DNA of 64,000 nt from Cytobacillus firmus DS1 (GCF_000565285.1 NZ_APVL01000011.1:62001-126000); one strand, 5' to 3'; counted from the first letter of the stretch, positions 7,152 to 15,881 are shown. The notes: a model not told the origin generated them from the sequence alone. Made by a program: numbers and translations.

Positions 7152-9308
7152 GGCAGATTTCGCTGGCAAAACAATATTGAATGTCGTACCTTTATTTAAT
7201 TCACTCTCGATAAATACTTTTCCATTATGGCTTTCAATAATTTTGAAGCTGACCATCAAGCCTAAGCCATTCCCATTTTTTTTAGTTGTAAAAAATGGTT
7301 CTCCGATATTTTTCAGTTTTTCCTGCGGTATTCCTACCCCTGTATCCTGTATCGCGATCTGTACCTGGTTATTTATGATAGCTGCTCTGATTGTTATATC
7401 TCCTCCATCAGGCATCGCTTCAATTCCATTCTTGATAAAATTCAGGAATACCTGTTTTAGGCGGTTTTCATCACATTCAATCTGGATGATATCCCGTTCA
7501 TATTCGAAACGAATTTTCACATCCCGTTTCCGGGCTTCGAATTCCAAAAACGATATGACATTTTTTATAATAGGTATGATATCCCTTTCTTCCAGTTCTG
7601 CGGCTTTCGGCTTAGCGAGAACCATAAAATCTTCTACTATATTATTTACCCGGTCAATTTCATCTAAAATGATGCTTAAGTATTCCTGTCTCTCTTCATT
7701 TGTTTCATCCAGTTGAAGGAACTCTGTATATCCTTTCATTGTTGTCAGCGGATTGCGGATTTCATGGGCAACCCCTGCAGCAAGCTGGCCGACTGCTGCC
7801 AGTTTATCCTGCCGATGCAGCACTTCTTCAGTTTTTTTCCTCTCCGTAATATCGTTTCTTATGGCTAAGTATTGATAAGGTTTTCCGTTTGCATTCATGA
7901 ACGGCACGATTGTTGTATGAACCCAGTAATAAGACCCATCCTTTGCTTTATTTCGTATCTCCCCTTTCCACACTTCACCATGGCCAATTGTTTTCCATAA
8001 ATTCTTAAAAAATTCTTTTGAATGCAGATTTGAGTTTAATAGAGAATGATTTTGTCCTATCAGCTCTTCCCTGCTGTACTGGGAAATTTCACAAAACCTC
8101 TCATTTACATTGGTTATGATCCCTCTTTCATCAGTGAATGCAATAATGGAGGACTGATCAAGAGCAAATTTAATATCGTTAACCTCTTTCAAGGAATTTT
8201 TAAGATTCGCTTCAGCAGTTTTCAAGGCAGATATATCTGTCCGGATGGAAACATACTGATATGGTTTATTCTTTTTGTTGAGGAAAGGTACAATTGTAGT
8301 TTCGACCCAATAGAAGCTTCCGTCCTTTGCTTTATTTCGTATTTCACCCTTCCATATTTCCCCTGACCCAATCGTTTTCCATAGTTGGTGAAAAAACTCG
8401 GGCGGATGATAACCTGAATTCAAGATATTATGATTTTTGCCCATTAGTTCATATTCTTCATATTTGGAAATCTCAACAAATTTGTCATTCACATAAGTGA
8501 TTATCCCCTTTGGATCAGTAATAGCAACAATAGATGATTCATCAAGGGCAGCCTGAATATCGTGTAAGTTGGTGTCGCTTGCTTCCAGCCGCTTGCTCAT
8601 TAGGGTACTTGAAGCAATGAGGCCGCTAAGGATTAGAATCGCTGCAAATAATACCAGGAAAATCAGAAAAGTCCCGGGAGAGTCTCCCTCCCTGCTAATC
8701 TCCCCATTTGAATAGAACGAGGAAGATCGGATAAGAAGAAAATATCCTTCTACAACGGCACCGGCAATAATGAGTGCGCTTAAAGGCTTTATCCATATAT
8801 GTCTTGAATAGGAAAGACTTCTTGAGTAAAAGAGCATCCAAAGTGAAAATAAAAAAGAAGCAAAAATAATCAGGGTGGAAATGAGAAATACAATGGAGCC
8901 AAATTGCACATTCATCCCGATAGCAAACATTCCTGTTACATGGATGGATAGGACTGCCATCGTTAAAAAGAAGCTGCCCGCAAGAAGATTGCCTGTCTTC
9001 AGCTGTCGGCCGATTACTGCATTAAATGCCATTCCGGTAAAGGAGATGCCAAAAATCATGGATAATAAGGTAAGCGGAATATTGTAGCTTCCGGAAGCAT
9101 TTATGTTAATCGCGACCATGCCAATGAAGTTCATGATCCATATGCCGATTCCAAGTGAAAAAGTTCCTCCTAAGAACAAGAATCTCTGATTTTTTTCCGA
9201 TGATTTTATTAAAGTAAATAGATCTAATGCTGTATAGGAAGCCATAATGGTCAGTATAACGGCCGCAAATATTAATATCGGATTAAAAGATACAATCATC
9301 TCAGTCAT
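7149..9308 (-). CDS. MHYT-PAS-PAS sensor histidine kinase
   Basis: A 719-residue membrane histidine kinase. The first 240 residues hold seven or so hydrophobic helices with MHYT-like motifs (MNFIGM, IHVTGM); the domain looks degenerate because the His of the first motif is Asn. Two PAS/PAC modules follow at about 255-370 and 380-495. They are strikingly alike, both with GE(I/V)WKGEIRNKAKDGS, which points to a recent internal duplication. The HisKA box AHEIRNPL has its phosphoacceptor at about His515, and the ATPase domain shows the N box (NFIKNGIEAM), DTGVGIP and NGLGL. MHYT domains are thought to sense a diatomic gas. No response regulator is adjacent, so it is an orphan. A GGGGGG site lies about 13 bases before the ATG, a long spacing. 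Confidence 0.85.
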   Translation of the reverse strand: MTEMIVSFNPILIFAAVILTIMASYTALDLFTLIKSSEKNQRFLFLGGTFSLGIGIWIMNFIGMVAININASGSYNIPLTLLSMIFGISFTGMAFNAVIGRQLKTGNLLAGSFFLTMAVLSIHVTGMFAIGMNVQFGSIVFLISTLIIFASFLFSLWMLFYSRSLSYSRHIWIKPLSALIIAGAVVEGYFLLIRSSSFYSNGEISREGDSPGTFLIFLVLFAAILILSGLIASSTLMSKRLEASDTNLHDIQAALDESSIVAITDPKGIITYVNDKFVEISKYEEYELMGKNHNILNSGYHPPEFFHQLWKTIGSGEIWKGEIRNKAKDGSFYWVETTIVPFLNKKNKPYQYVSIRTDISALKTAEANLKNSLKEVNDIKFALDQSSIIAFTDERGIITNVNERFCEISQYSREELIGQNHSLLNSNLHSKEFFKNLWKTIGHGEVWKGEIRNKAKDGSYYWVHTTIVPFMNANGKPYQYLAIRNDITERKKTEEVLHRQDKLAAVGQLAAGVAHEIRNPLTTMKGYTEFLQLDETNEERQEYLSIILDEIDRVNNIVEDFMVLAKPKAAELEERDIIPIIKNVISFLEFEARKRDVKIRFEYERDIIQIECDENRLKQVFLNFIKNGIEAMPDGGDITIRAAIINNQVQIAIQDTGVGIPQEKLKNIGEPFFTTKKNGNGLGLMVSFKIIESHNGKVFIESELNKGTTFNIVLPAKSA

Positions 9309-9583
9309 CGCAGGCTTTAAGCCCCCTTATTTTTACTTTATTCAATATGATTGTAATGGAATCGTTCATGCCATGGAAGAGGCTGGGAGAAATAAAGTCT
9401 GAAGCTCATTGAAACTGACAAGCTTAAGAGCAGATTTTAACCCTCTTTTATGCCTGATAAAATAATAAATTAAATTTTTAAAAAATTTATTCGAAACACT
9501 TCACATTAAAATATATTTGGTATATACTGTACTACAACAGAGGAAAACAAAATAAACTGTATTATAAAAAGGAGGAAAAAGTA

Positions 9584-9718
9584 ATGATTAAAAGTCCGGT
9601 TGAATTCTTCAGAACGCTTCCTAAAAAGGTATGTCCTGAGTGTGGCCAAACAGTTAAGGAACAGGCTGAATCTTATTTGATGGAATGTGATCGCTGTCTG
9701 TCAAAGAAAATGGAATAG
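9584..9718 (+). CDS. yhfH: YhfH-like small zinc-ribbon protein
   Basis: A 44-residue protein with two CxxC pairs (CPEC and CDRC), so probably a small zinc-binding ribbon. The pattern VEFFRTLPxK-C-x2-C, then EQAExY, then a second Cys pair is that of the B. subtilis YhfH family. The function is unknown. A very strong ribosome site, AAAGGAGGAAA, precedes the ATG and a good terminator follows, which supports a real gene. The 275 bases between the kinase gene and this one hold no other gene I can see. Confidence 0.75.
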   Translation: MIKSPVEFFRTLPKKVCPECGQTVKEQAESYLMECDRCLSKKME

Positions 9719-9725
9719 CACAATC

Positions 9726-9757
9726 AGCGGAAGGCTTCCTGGTCCTTCCGCTTTTTA
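9726..9757 (+). terminator. Terminator after the YhfH-like gene
   Basis: The arms AGCGGAAGG and CCTTCCGCT are followed by TTTTTATTT, eight bases after the stop codon. Confidence 0.85.
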
Positions 9758-9888
9758 TTTATTAAGAAACCTAAGCGGATGCTGAATAATGTGAAATTAT
9801 TTGAAAAGTCTATAAATATATCACCTCTTCCTGTATAATTGTTCCATAAACTCTTTATTTAGAGAATCGAAATAGGAGGGAACGATAT

Positions 9889-11703
9889 ATGGTTCAAACA
9901 GCAATAACCAGATTAATGCGTCATGAGGTACCGAAAGAGCGCACATGGAAAGTGGAGGATTTATTTGCATTGGAGGAAGATTGGCATAAAGAGATGAGGA
10001 GTATTGAAGAGGATCTTGCTGTTTTTGAGCAATACAAAGAAAAACTCCATGAAGGTCCGCAAGCTTTGCTTGGCTGCCTTTCCGCTCAGGAAAAGCTTTC
10101 TATTCGTCTTGTCCAGGCCGGCACATATGCAAGCTTGCGCCAGTCCGAAGATGGCACAAATCCGGACAATCAGGCAAACTCATCACTAATGGCCTCTTTA
10201 AGGGCAAAAGCTGCGTCCACTCTATCGTTTATTGATTCTGAGTTATTGTCTCTGCCTGAGGGTTTAATTGAAAAATACATAAACGAAGAAAGCGGCCTCG
10301 AACCGTTCAAAAACGGGCTGACAGAACTGCTGGAAACTAAAAGACACAGACTTTCCCCGGAAACGGAAGAAGCGCTGGCTGCATTGGGAGAAGTATTTGG
10401 TGCTCCATATAATATCTATCAGGCTGGAAAACTTGCTGACATGCCATTTGCCTTTTTTAAAGACAGCAAAGGAAACGAATTGCCCAACTCTTTTGCTCTT
10501 TACGAGGATCGCTATGAATTTTCGCCGGATACGACCATCAGACGGAATGCCTATGCCTCGTTTACAGATTCATTGGAAAACTACAAGAATACATTTGCTT
10601 CTGCATATTCTGCCGAGGTAAAAAAGCAGGTGACGCTTTCGAAGCTGAGAAAATACAGCTCAGTCACACAAATGCTTCTTGATTCCCAGCATGTAACTGA
10701 GGAAATGTATAACAATCAGCTGGACATTATCCAAAAGGAACTCGCTCCCCATATGCGCAGATATGCTCAGCTGAAGAAAAAAGTTCTGGGATTGGATAAA
10801 ATGCTTTTTTGTGACCTGAAGGCTCCACTTGATCCGGAGTTCAATCCGGAAACAACATTTGAAAAAGCATCAGAAGTAATATTAGATGCTCTCTCTGTCA
10901 TGGGGCAAGAATACACGGATATCATGAAGAAAGGCTTGACAGAACGCTGGGTGGATTTAGCTGATAACGTCGGTAAATCTACAGGCGCATTTTGTGCAAG
11001 TCCGTACGGGTCCCATCCATTCATCCTGATTACATGGACAGACACCATGCGGGGTGCATTTGTTCTCGCTCATGAGCTTGGGCATGCAGGTCATTTTTAT
11101 TTGGCCAATAAATATCAGCGCATAATGAATACCCGTCCTTCAACCTATTTTGTCGAAGCACCCTCCACACTTAACGAATTACTGCTTGGCCAGCATTTAA
11201 TGGCTGGTACTGAAGATAAGAGAATGAAGCGCTGGGTTATTCTTCAGCTGCTTGGAACTTACTATCACAACTTTGTTACACATCTTCTCGAAGGAGAATA
11301 CCAGCGAAGAGTATACACACTTGCTGAGCGAGGGGTTCCATTAACGGCAAAAACACTTTCGGATCAAAAATGTGAAACACTTGCTGAATTCTGGGGAGAT
11401 TCCGTTGAATTGGATGAAAAGGCAGCTTTAACGTGGATGAGACAGCCTCACTATTACATGGGACTTTACCCATATACCTATTCAGCCGGTTTGACTGCAT
11501 CCACGGCTATGGCACAAAGCATCCAGGAGGAAGGCCAGCCTGCTGTAGAACGCTGGCTTGATGTTTTAAAAGCAGGAGGAACGAAAAAACCTCTTGAATT
11601 GCTCAAGAGTGCCGGCATTGATATGTCTAAGCCAGACGCTATCCGCAAAGCAGTAAGTTATGTTGGAGCATTGGTGGACGAATTGGAAAACAGCTATGTG
11701 TAA
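9889..11703 (+). CDS. pepF: Oligoendopeptidase F (M3 family metallopeptidase)
   Basis: A 604-residue cytosolic zinc peptidase of the M3 family that cleaves short peptides of roughly 7 to 17 residues. The zinc motif HELGHAGH lies at residues 395-402 (His395, Glu396 catalytic, His399), and the third ligand Glu is expected in the EAPSTLNE segment about 30 residues later. The length matches the PepF family, including the B. subtilis paralogues. The start ATG is preceded by AGGAGGG at a normal distance. It is monocistronic with a strong GC-rich terminator. In Bacillus, PepF-type enzymes have been linked to peptide turnover and sporulation signalling; that link is not visible here. Confidence 0.9.
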   Translation: MVQTAITRLMRHEVPKERTWKVEDLFALEEDWHKEMRSIEEDLAVFEQYKEKLHEGPQALLGCLSAQEKLSIRLVQAGTYASLRQSEDGTNPDNQANSSLMASLRAKAASTLSFIDSELLSLPEGLIEKYINEESGLEPFKNGLTELLETKRHRLSPETEEALAALGEVFGAPYNIYQAGKLADMPFAFFKDSKGNELPNSFALYEDRYEFSPDTTIRRNAYASFTDSLENYKNTFASAYSAEVKKQVTLSKLRKYSSVTQMLLDSQHVTEEMYNNQLDIIQKELAPHMRRYAQLKKKVLGLDKMLFCDLKAPLDPEFNPETTFEKASEVILDALSVMGQEYTDIMKKGLTERWVDLADNVGKSTGAFCASPYGSHPFILITWTDTMRGAFVLAHELGHAGHFYLANKYQRIMNTRPSTYFVEAPSTLNELLLGQHLMAGTEDKRMKRWVILQLLGTYYHNFVTHLLEGEYQRRVYTLAERGVPLTAKTLSDQKCETLAEFWGDSVELDEKAALTWMRQPHYYMGLYPYTYSAGLTASTAMAQSIQEEGQPAVERWLDVLKAGGTKKPLELLKSAGIDMSKPDAIRKAVSYVGALVDELENSYV

Positions 11704-11738
11704 CAAGAACCCCCTCCGGTTTAAGGAGGGGGTTCTTG
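11704..11738. terminator. Terminator between pepF and the esterase-like gene
   Basis: A perfect 14-pair stem, CAAGAACCCCCTCC / GGAGGGGGTTCTTG, begins one base past the pepF stop between convergent genes. No long T run is present on the plus strand. Confidence 0.75.
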
Positions 11739-11755
11739 TGTTTCCTCTGATTGTA

Positions 11756-13024
11756 TTAAAGTGTTCTGATAGGCAAATTAAGCGGTTTTAAGTTAGTCGT
11801 TTTTTCTATAAAAACAAAGCTGTCATACCTTAGAGAAATTTTAGTGGGAACATAATTACCATACTGTTCATATTCAGGATTATATACAACTCCGATGGCC
11901 CGATGGCCTATAGTATCTGTGAATAGATCTCTATTTTCATCGTTGAACAGCAGTACTTTATCTCCGGGGCAAGCCATTTGAAGGGCATCCTCCCAGCTTC
12001 CCGCCTGTGCGGGCGGAACCTCCATAACCTGCATTTCACTCCCCCATTGTTCGGCGGCTATAACGGTACCTGAGTAGGTGCCAAAGCCTAATGCGAAAAC
12101 TTGATCTTCTCCGTATTTTTCACGGAGGATTTGCCCAACATTCACAAGCCCCTCTTCTTTCATATCGGTTGCTCTTGCATCTCCAATATGTGTGTTGTGT
12201 TCCCAAACGATAACCTTTGCACCTTTTCCGTAAAATTCCGATACTTCCTCCAGTGCACTTACCATGTGATGGTCCCTGATATTCCAATCATCAGGACCGC
12301 CTTTTACCATCGCCCGATAATAGTTCTCTGCATTCAACGCAACAAGGCTGTTTATCAAAAGGTTCAATGATTCCTCTTCAAAATTATTGGTTTCCTCCCA
12401 CTTGTTTTTTATTTTCAGCAAAAGGTCGGCAACCTCCTTTTCGCAGGCATCTCCATAAAATTCTGCAGCCACTGCATAATTTTCCGGCTTCCGGTGAAAT
12501 GGCTCAAAGCAGGCAAATGCTTTTTTAGCAGCTTCCAGCTCGGCTGCTCCCTTTGATTCCAGAAGTTTTATGATCTCATCCATAGACTCCCATAAGCTAT
12601 ATATGTCGATGCCGTAGAAACCCGCCATTTGGCTTTGCTCTTTAATGTGCTGATTATAATCATGAATCCAGGTAATCAGCTGTTTTATTTCCTCATTGGC
12701 CCACATCCATGTCGGCCACCGGTTAAAACCCTTCAGTGCTTCAAGGGGGTTCATAGGCGCATACCCTTTAACATACCTGTTAACTGTAAAGCAGGAAGGC
12801 CAGTCCCCTTCTACAGCGATACAATTGAACCCTTTCCGTTCAATGAGCTTCTTGGATATTTCTGCTCTTATAGAATAAAATTCTGATGTTCCATGTGAAG
12901 CTTCTCCCAATAAAACAAATTTTGCTTTCCCGGCAGCTTCAATAATGCGGTCAAACCAAAGTGGATCGCTGAGAGAGCCTGCTTCCGCTTGAATAGCTGT
13001 AATCAGCCTTTTAGTTGCATTCAT
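11756..13024 (-). CDS. Erythromycin esterase family protein
   Basis: A 422-residue member of the erythromycin esterase (EreA/EreB-like) family. Signatures are GEASHGTSEF near residue 43, with the putative catalytic His, AVEGDWP, and WEHNTHIGDAR around residue 290. Some family members open macrolide rings, but many chromosomal Bacillus homologues have no shown resistance activity, so macrolide resistance should not be inferred from the sequence. The start is ATG 13024 with GAGGTGAT at good spacing rather than the GTG three codons upstream. It is monocistronic, convergent with pepF and divergent from the small gene at 13159. Confidence 0.85.
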   Translation of the reverse strand: MNATKRLITAIQAEAGSLSDPLWFDRIIEAAGKAKFVLLGEASHGTSEFYSIRAEISKKLIERKGFNCIAVEGDWPSCFTVNRYVKGYAPMNPLEALKGFNRWPTWMWANEEIKQLITWIHDYNQHIKEQSQMAGFYGIDIYSLWESMDEIIKLLESKGAAELEAAKKAFACFEPFHRKPENYAVAAEFYGDACEKEVADLLLKIKNKWEETNNFEEESLNLLINSLVALNAENYYRAMVKGGPDDWNIRDHHMVSALEEVSEFYGKGAKVIVWEHNTHIGDARATDMKEEGLVNVGQILREKYGEDQVFALGFGTYSGTVIAAEQWGSEMQVMEVPPAQAGSWEDALQMACPGDKVLLFNDENRDLFTDTIGHRAIGVVYNPEYEQYGNYVPTKISLRYDSFVFIEKTTNLKPLNLPIRTL

Positions 13025-13158
13025 TTTTATCACCTCATTTTAGCCTTATAGCTAACTTGCCCATTTGAATTAGGATTATATGGCTGAATATTAGATCACT
13101 TTGGAGAGAAAACTTTAAAGAAAGCTGCTCGAAAATATATCAGAAGGGTTAGTGAATC

Positions 13159-13347
13159 ATGAAAGAAATGGATGAAAAATACCTGACTTCTGCACCGAAA
13201 GAAAAGGTGGTTACCATTGGAAATGACGGCAAATTTCCGAATCTGAAAAATGCTGTCGGGGATTCTGTTGATGAACATGAACAGCTGGAAACGGCAAATG
13301 CTATTCTAGGCGCAAAAGAAATCGGCCAGCAAAATGAAAACCTATAA
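13159..13347 (+). CDS. Small hypothetical protein
   Basis: A 62-residue soluble, acidic protein with no motif I recognise. The start ATG has AGAAGGG at a slightly long spacing. Its stop codon lies 16 bases before the start of the SplA-like gene, so the two are probably co-transcribed. Confidence 0.55.
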   Translation: MKEMDEKYLTSAPKEKVVTIGNDGKFPNLKNAVGDSVDEHEQLETANAILGAKEIGQQNENL

Positions 13348-13363
13348 ATGGGGAGTGAAACTC

Positions 13364-13606
13364 ATGGAAACAATTGATCCAAAAAAAGTAAAATCGGGAG
13401 ATGAGGTATATGTCATTTACCATAATCCTCACACTCCAAGTGTAGCAAACGTAAGGCCTGCTGAAATTGTTCCGCATCCAAAAGACCCTAATGCAGTAGC
13501 CCTGTTTCTTAATGAGTCCTTCCATTTAATAGAAGAAGATGATGCCCTGTTTTCTTCTGAAAAGGCTGCAGAAGAGGCTTTTCAGGAATTATATGGAGAG
13601 TACTGA
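13364..13606 (+). CDS. SplA-like small regulator
   Basis: An 80-residue protein. The segments GDEVYVIYHNPHTPSVAN, AEIVPHP and ALFLNESFHLIEEDDALF resemble the SplA family; in B. subtilis SplA is a small transcriptional regulator of the spore photoproduct lyase gene splB. No splB-like radical SAM gene is next to it here, so the function may differ. The start is ATG 13364 behind GGGGAGTG; the open frame extends ten codons further upstream but without a ribosome site. A long perfect terminator follows. The assignment rests on remembered family features. Confidence 0.6.
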   Translation: METIDPKKVKSGDEVYVIYHNPHTPSVANVRPAEIVPHPKDPNAVALFLNESFHLIEEDDALFSSEKAAEEAFQELYGEY

Positions 13607-13610
13607 CACA

Positions 13611-13649
13611 AATAAAGAAAGACTGTAAGGAATCAGTCTTTCTTTATTT
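13611..13649. terminator. Strong bidirectional terminator
   Basis: A perfect 15-pair stem, AATAAAGAAAGACTG / CAGTCTTTCTTTATT, sits between the SplA-like gene and the convergent ydjO-like gene. Confidence 0.85.
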
Positions 13650-13654
13650 GCTGA

Positions 13655-13837
13655 TTATAAAATTTGCGGTAATTCCCTCATTTCGGCAGTTGTTTCATCA
13701 CCGCATAATGGACATTTTAAATCTGAAGATGCAAAATCTTTTCTCATCCAGCCATTGCAGCTATTACAGGAATATACCTCTGTGTCAAGCATTACAACCT
13801 CTGGCTTATCATCTTGACCTTTTTTATTAAAAAAAAT
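13655..13837 (-). CDS. ydjO: YdjO-like cold-inducible protein, apparent ATT start
   Basis: A 60-residue cysteine-rich protein with two pairs, CNSC and CPLC. The segment C-NGWMRKDFASSD-x2-CPLCG is close to B. subtilis YdjO, a cold-inducible small protein, as I remember it. No ATG, GTG or TTG lies between the in-frame TAA upstream and the conserved N-terminus. ATT at 13837 follows AAGGGGGC at seven-base spacing and gives MFFNKK, matching the NK pattern at the YdjO N-terminus. The only downstream ATG (codon 16) would remove the conserved start region. Homopolymer runs nearby (eight T, seven A on the minus strand) mean a base-count error must be kept in mind. Confidence 0.7.
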   Translation of the reverse strand: MFFNKKGQDDKPEVVMLDTEVYSCNSCNGWMRKDFASSDLKCPLCGDETTAEMRELPQIL

Positions 13838-13926
13838 TGGAAACGCCCCCTTTTTTTCTTAGTATGGACAAGAAACGGGAAAATTATTGAAAATGTTAAA
13901 AACAAATATGGAGAGGAGGTTATTTA

Positions 13927-14063
13927 ATGGTCCGCCAACAGAAGAAAGAAAATCTTACTATCGCAGGAACTGATATTGATGAGGTTAAAAGGTGAATAGC
14001 CAGTCCGGATTATCCTATAACGAAGTAAAAAGAATGCTGGCAGAAAAGTATTGTAAGAAATGA
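13927..14063 (+). pseudogene. Small spore-protein-like gene broken by a frameshift
   Basis: An ATG behind GGAGAGGAGG opens a frame of 22 codons ending in AGTDIDEVKR and TGA at 13993. Reading on one base out of register from 13992 gives NSQSGLSYNEVKRMLAEKY and a stop at 14061. Inserting one base at the junction would join these into a single 46-residue protein of the form TD-x2-EVKR-x-NxQSG-x-SYNEVK. That resembles short gamma-type small acid-soluble spore proteins; the match is from memory and weak. The cause is either a real one-base deletion or a sequencing error. A programmed shift looks unlikely because AAA AGG offers poor re-pairing. Confidence 0.5.
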
Positions 14064-14095
14064 AATAATATTATGGCCAGCATCATTCAAGGGCT

Positions 14096-14836
14096 CTACT
14101 CCCTTGTTAAAGGCCAAAAATAGGCATGTTTTTGAGGGGAATAGTGTAAAATTGGTTCTCCCAACAAGTACTTGCCAGGCAAAAATGATGCCATTGTATT
14201 TTCGTGTATCGAACAGGAAGCTTTATGCAGCTGCCATTTTGTATGATGAATATCCCCGCGAAAAACGTTGTCACCTTTTGTTACCCATAGACAATACCTT
14301 TCAGTCAGCCATTCATCAAGTGACCCTTCCTGTGAATTAAAAGGTCTTGATGCCGGCTTATATTGAGCTTTGAATTGTCCGATTTCATTATTTTCGTTTT
14401 TTCGCCTGCTTTCATAATTAATGATTCCTTCTGCTTTATAAACTTGCATATCGGCATTCATATAGGGAAGGAAGTACAGTATTCTGGCTCCTGTTACAGC
14501 TAAAAAATTGTCGGCATCCAGGCTGAAAAAATACACACCTTTCCTTCCCCCATACTCTACATAAGTTCTAACATTCAGTTCATTCATTGATTTCATCATA
14601 GGCAATGGCGGCAAGCCGCGGACTCTCATTCTGCTGATCCAGAAAGGGACTATTCCAATCCAGGCTTTTCCGTTATATGTATCCAACGTTAACTGTGATG
14701 GAATGTGCTTCTCCATTATTTCTTCAGGCACTGGCCAATGTTCAAACAGAACATCATCCCATATTTGCTCCATCACCCATGGTTTATCAGGCAGCGGAAA
14801 AGGTCTATGCCCTGTTATCTGTAATTCTTCATTCAT
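14096..14836 (-). CDS. yqjF: DUF2071 protein (YqjF-like)
   Basis: A 246-residue soluble protein of the DUF2071/YqjF family. Recognisable features are W(V/I)MEQIWDDVLFEHWPVP near residue 20, the LTLDTYNGKAWIGIVPFW segment and SMNELNVRTYV, all typical of the family. The biochemical function is unknown. It starts at ATG 14836 and appears to be a single gene on the minus strand. No clear terminator follows its stop at 14096. Confidence 0.8.
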   Translation of the reverse strand: MNEELQITGHRPFPLPDKPWVMEQIWDDVLFEHWPVPEEIMEKHIPSQLTLDTYNGKAWIGIVPFWISRMRVRGLPPLPMMKSMNELNVRTYVEYGGRKGVYFFSLDADNFLAVTGARILYFLPYMNADMQVYKAEGIINYESRRKNENNEIGQFKAQYKPASRPFNSQEGSLDEWLTERYCLWVTKGDNVFRGDIHHTKWQLHKASCSIHENTMASFLPGKYLLGEPILHYSPQKHAYFWPLTRE

Positions 14837-14950
14837 GCTTTAACCGCCCTTCAGCATTTTTTATTAACGATTATTCCTCAAAATGCCGGCATTAAACTTA
14901 GTTGGGATAAGAATTTGAGCAACCTATATTTCCATGCAGGGTCCCCAATG

Positions 14951-14978
14951 AAAAAGAGAAGAAAGCTCTTCTCTTTTC
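14951..14978 (-). terminator. Terminator of the small gene at 15007
   Basis: The stem AAAAGAGAAGA / TCTTCTCTTTT with a four-base loop lies about 30 bases past the stop of the minus-strand gene ending at 15007. Confidence 0.65.
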
Positions 14979-15006
14979 TGAAAAAATATTTCAATCAGCG
15001 GTAAGA

Positions 15007-15168
15007 TTAATTTTCTTCATCTGTCCTTTTGCCTGCTTCGGGTTCACCGGGTGTCTGATTCCCTGTTGTAGCCTGATAGCCCACCCGATAGGAAGAAGTT
15101 CTTTTTTTTCGGAGAACTTCCGGCATTCTGTACTGGTTCAGATCATCTTGAGCATCTCTCGGCGCCAT
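15007..15168 (-). CDS. Small hypothetical protein (53 residues)
   Basis: The frame encodes 53 residues beginning MAPRDAQDDLNQYRMPEVLR, with a basic patch RKKRTSS and a Pro/Gly/Glu-rich tail. The ATG is preceded by GGAGG at good spacing and a terminator follows, so translation is likely. It lies 22 bases downstream of the yozQ-like gene on the same strand and may share its transcript. I do not recognise a family. Confidence 0.55.
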   Translation of the reverse strand: MAPRDAQDDLNQYRMPEVLRKKRTSSYRVGYQATTGNQTPGEPEAGKRTDEEN

Positions 15169-15190
15169 TGAAGTGCCTCCTTTCTATCTG

Positions 15191-15400
15191 TTATTCCTCA
15201 TACCCTCTACGGGGAATAGAAATATCCACTCCAACTACATCTTCAATGACCGCATCCGCCTGGCCTTCCATATAGGTGTCACTTACCTGCTCATGGGTTG
15301 TAGCGAGTCCAGATGAAAGCTGGTCATTTCTTTTATAATCCTCAGCCTCATAATATCTGCCAGCAATATTCGTTCCATTATTATTGTCTTTTTTATTCAT
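15191..15400 (-). CDS. yozQ: YozQ-like (DUF4025) small protein
   Basis: A 69-residue hydrophilic protein. The segments AGRYYEAEDYKRNDQLSSGLA, TTHEQVSDTYMEG and IPRRGYEE fit the DUF4025/YozQ family, as remembered from B. subtilis. The function is unknown. It has a good ribosome site (AGAAGGAGG) before the ATG. Confidence 0.65.
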   Translation of the reverse strand: MNKKDNNNGTNIAGRYYEAEDYKRNDQLSSGLATTHEQVSDTYMEGQADAVIEDVVGVDISIPRRGYEE

Positions 15401-15556
15401 GCAGAATCCCTCCTTCTAAAATAAGAACTATCCTTATTTTGGACATTAAAACGATTATCATACGATCCAAATCAAACTCTATGTGAAAAAAACAAAAAAT
15501 CTGCCCTTTTAAAGGCAGATTTTAAGCAGCTTAGAATGTTCAGTTATCCACTATTT

Positions 15557-15652
15557 TTACCAGCCAACGTAAGCAGCACCAACAATGATTAGAAGTATAA
15601 ACAGGACAACGATTAAAGCAAAACCGCCGCCATATCCTGCGCCTGCACCCAT
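15557..15652 (-). CDS. yjcZ: YjcZ family sporulation peptide
   Basis: A 31-residue peptide with a Gly/Tyr-rich N-terminus ([15 protein letters not shown]) and a hydrophobic helix ending in GAAYVGW. This is the typical pattern of YjcZ-type sporulation peptides. The start is ATG 15652 with a strong GGAGGTG site; the longer open frame to 15748 is AT-rich and unrelated. The 351 bases from here to nupC hold only the regulatory signals listed separately. Confidence 0.75.
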   Translation of the reverse strand: MGAGAGYGGGFALIVVLFILLIIVGAAYVGW

Positions 15653-15853
15653 TCTAACACCTCCTGACATATAGTGACAGTGTATGAACATGATGTATGT
15701 CCCGAATGGGCATATGTTACAGAGGAATAAAAAAAATCGAAAACACATGTTACTTCATCCATTTTTAATGTTTAAGAAAGAAAAAAAATCGCCGAAAATA
15801 TGATCATAAATAGGTGATTAATCAACCAATTTCATTTGGAAAGAAAAAAACTC

Positions 15854-15881
15854 TTTACTGCAAACGGATTCATGTTAAAAT
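15854..15881 (+). promoter_or_regulatory. Predicted sigma-A promoter of nupC
   Basis: The -35 TTTACT (15854-15859), a 16-base spacer and the -10 TAAAAT (15876-15881) with an upstream TG (extended -10) would start transcription near 15888, about 115 bases before the nupC start codon. Confidence 0.5.

Noticed and set aside
7177-7716. Open frame of 179 codons on the plus strand
   Set aside because: It is antisense to the histidine kinase ATPase region and has no ribosome site. The minus-strand frame carries clear kinase motifs.
11756-13024. Macrolide resistance gene
   Set aside because: The family name suggests it, but many chromosomal Bacillus members have no shown macrolide activity, and no mobile or resistance context is present.
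13980-14000. Programmed frameshift in the small spore-protein-like gene
   Set aside because: AAA AGG TGA offers poor re-pairing in the shifted frame, and no stimulating stem or internal SD is seen. A simple indel or sequencing error is more likely.
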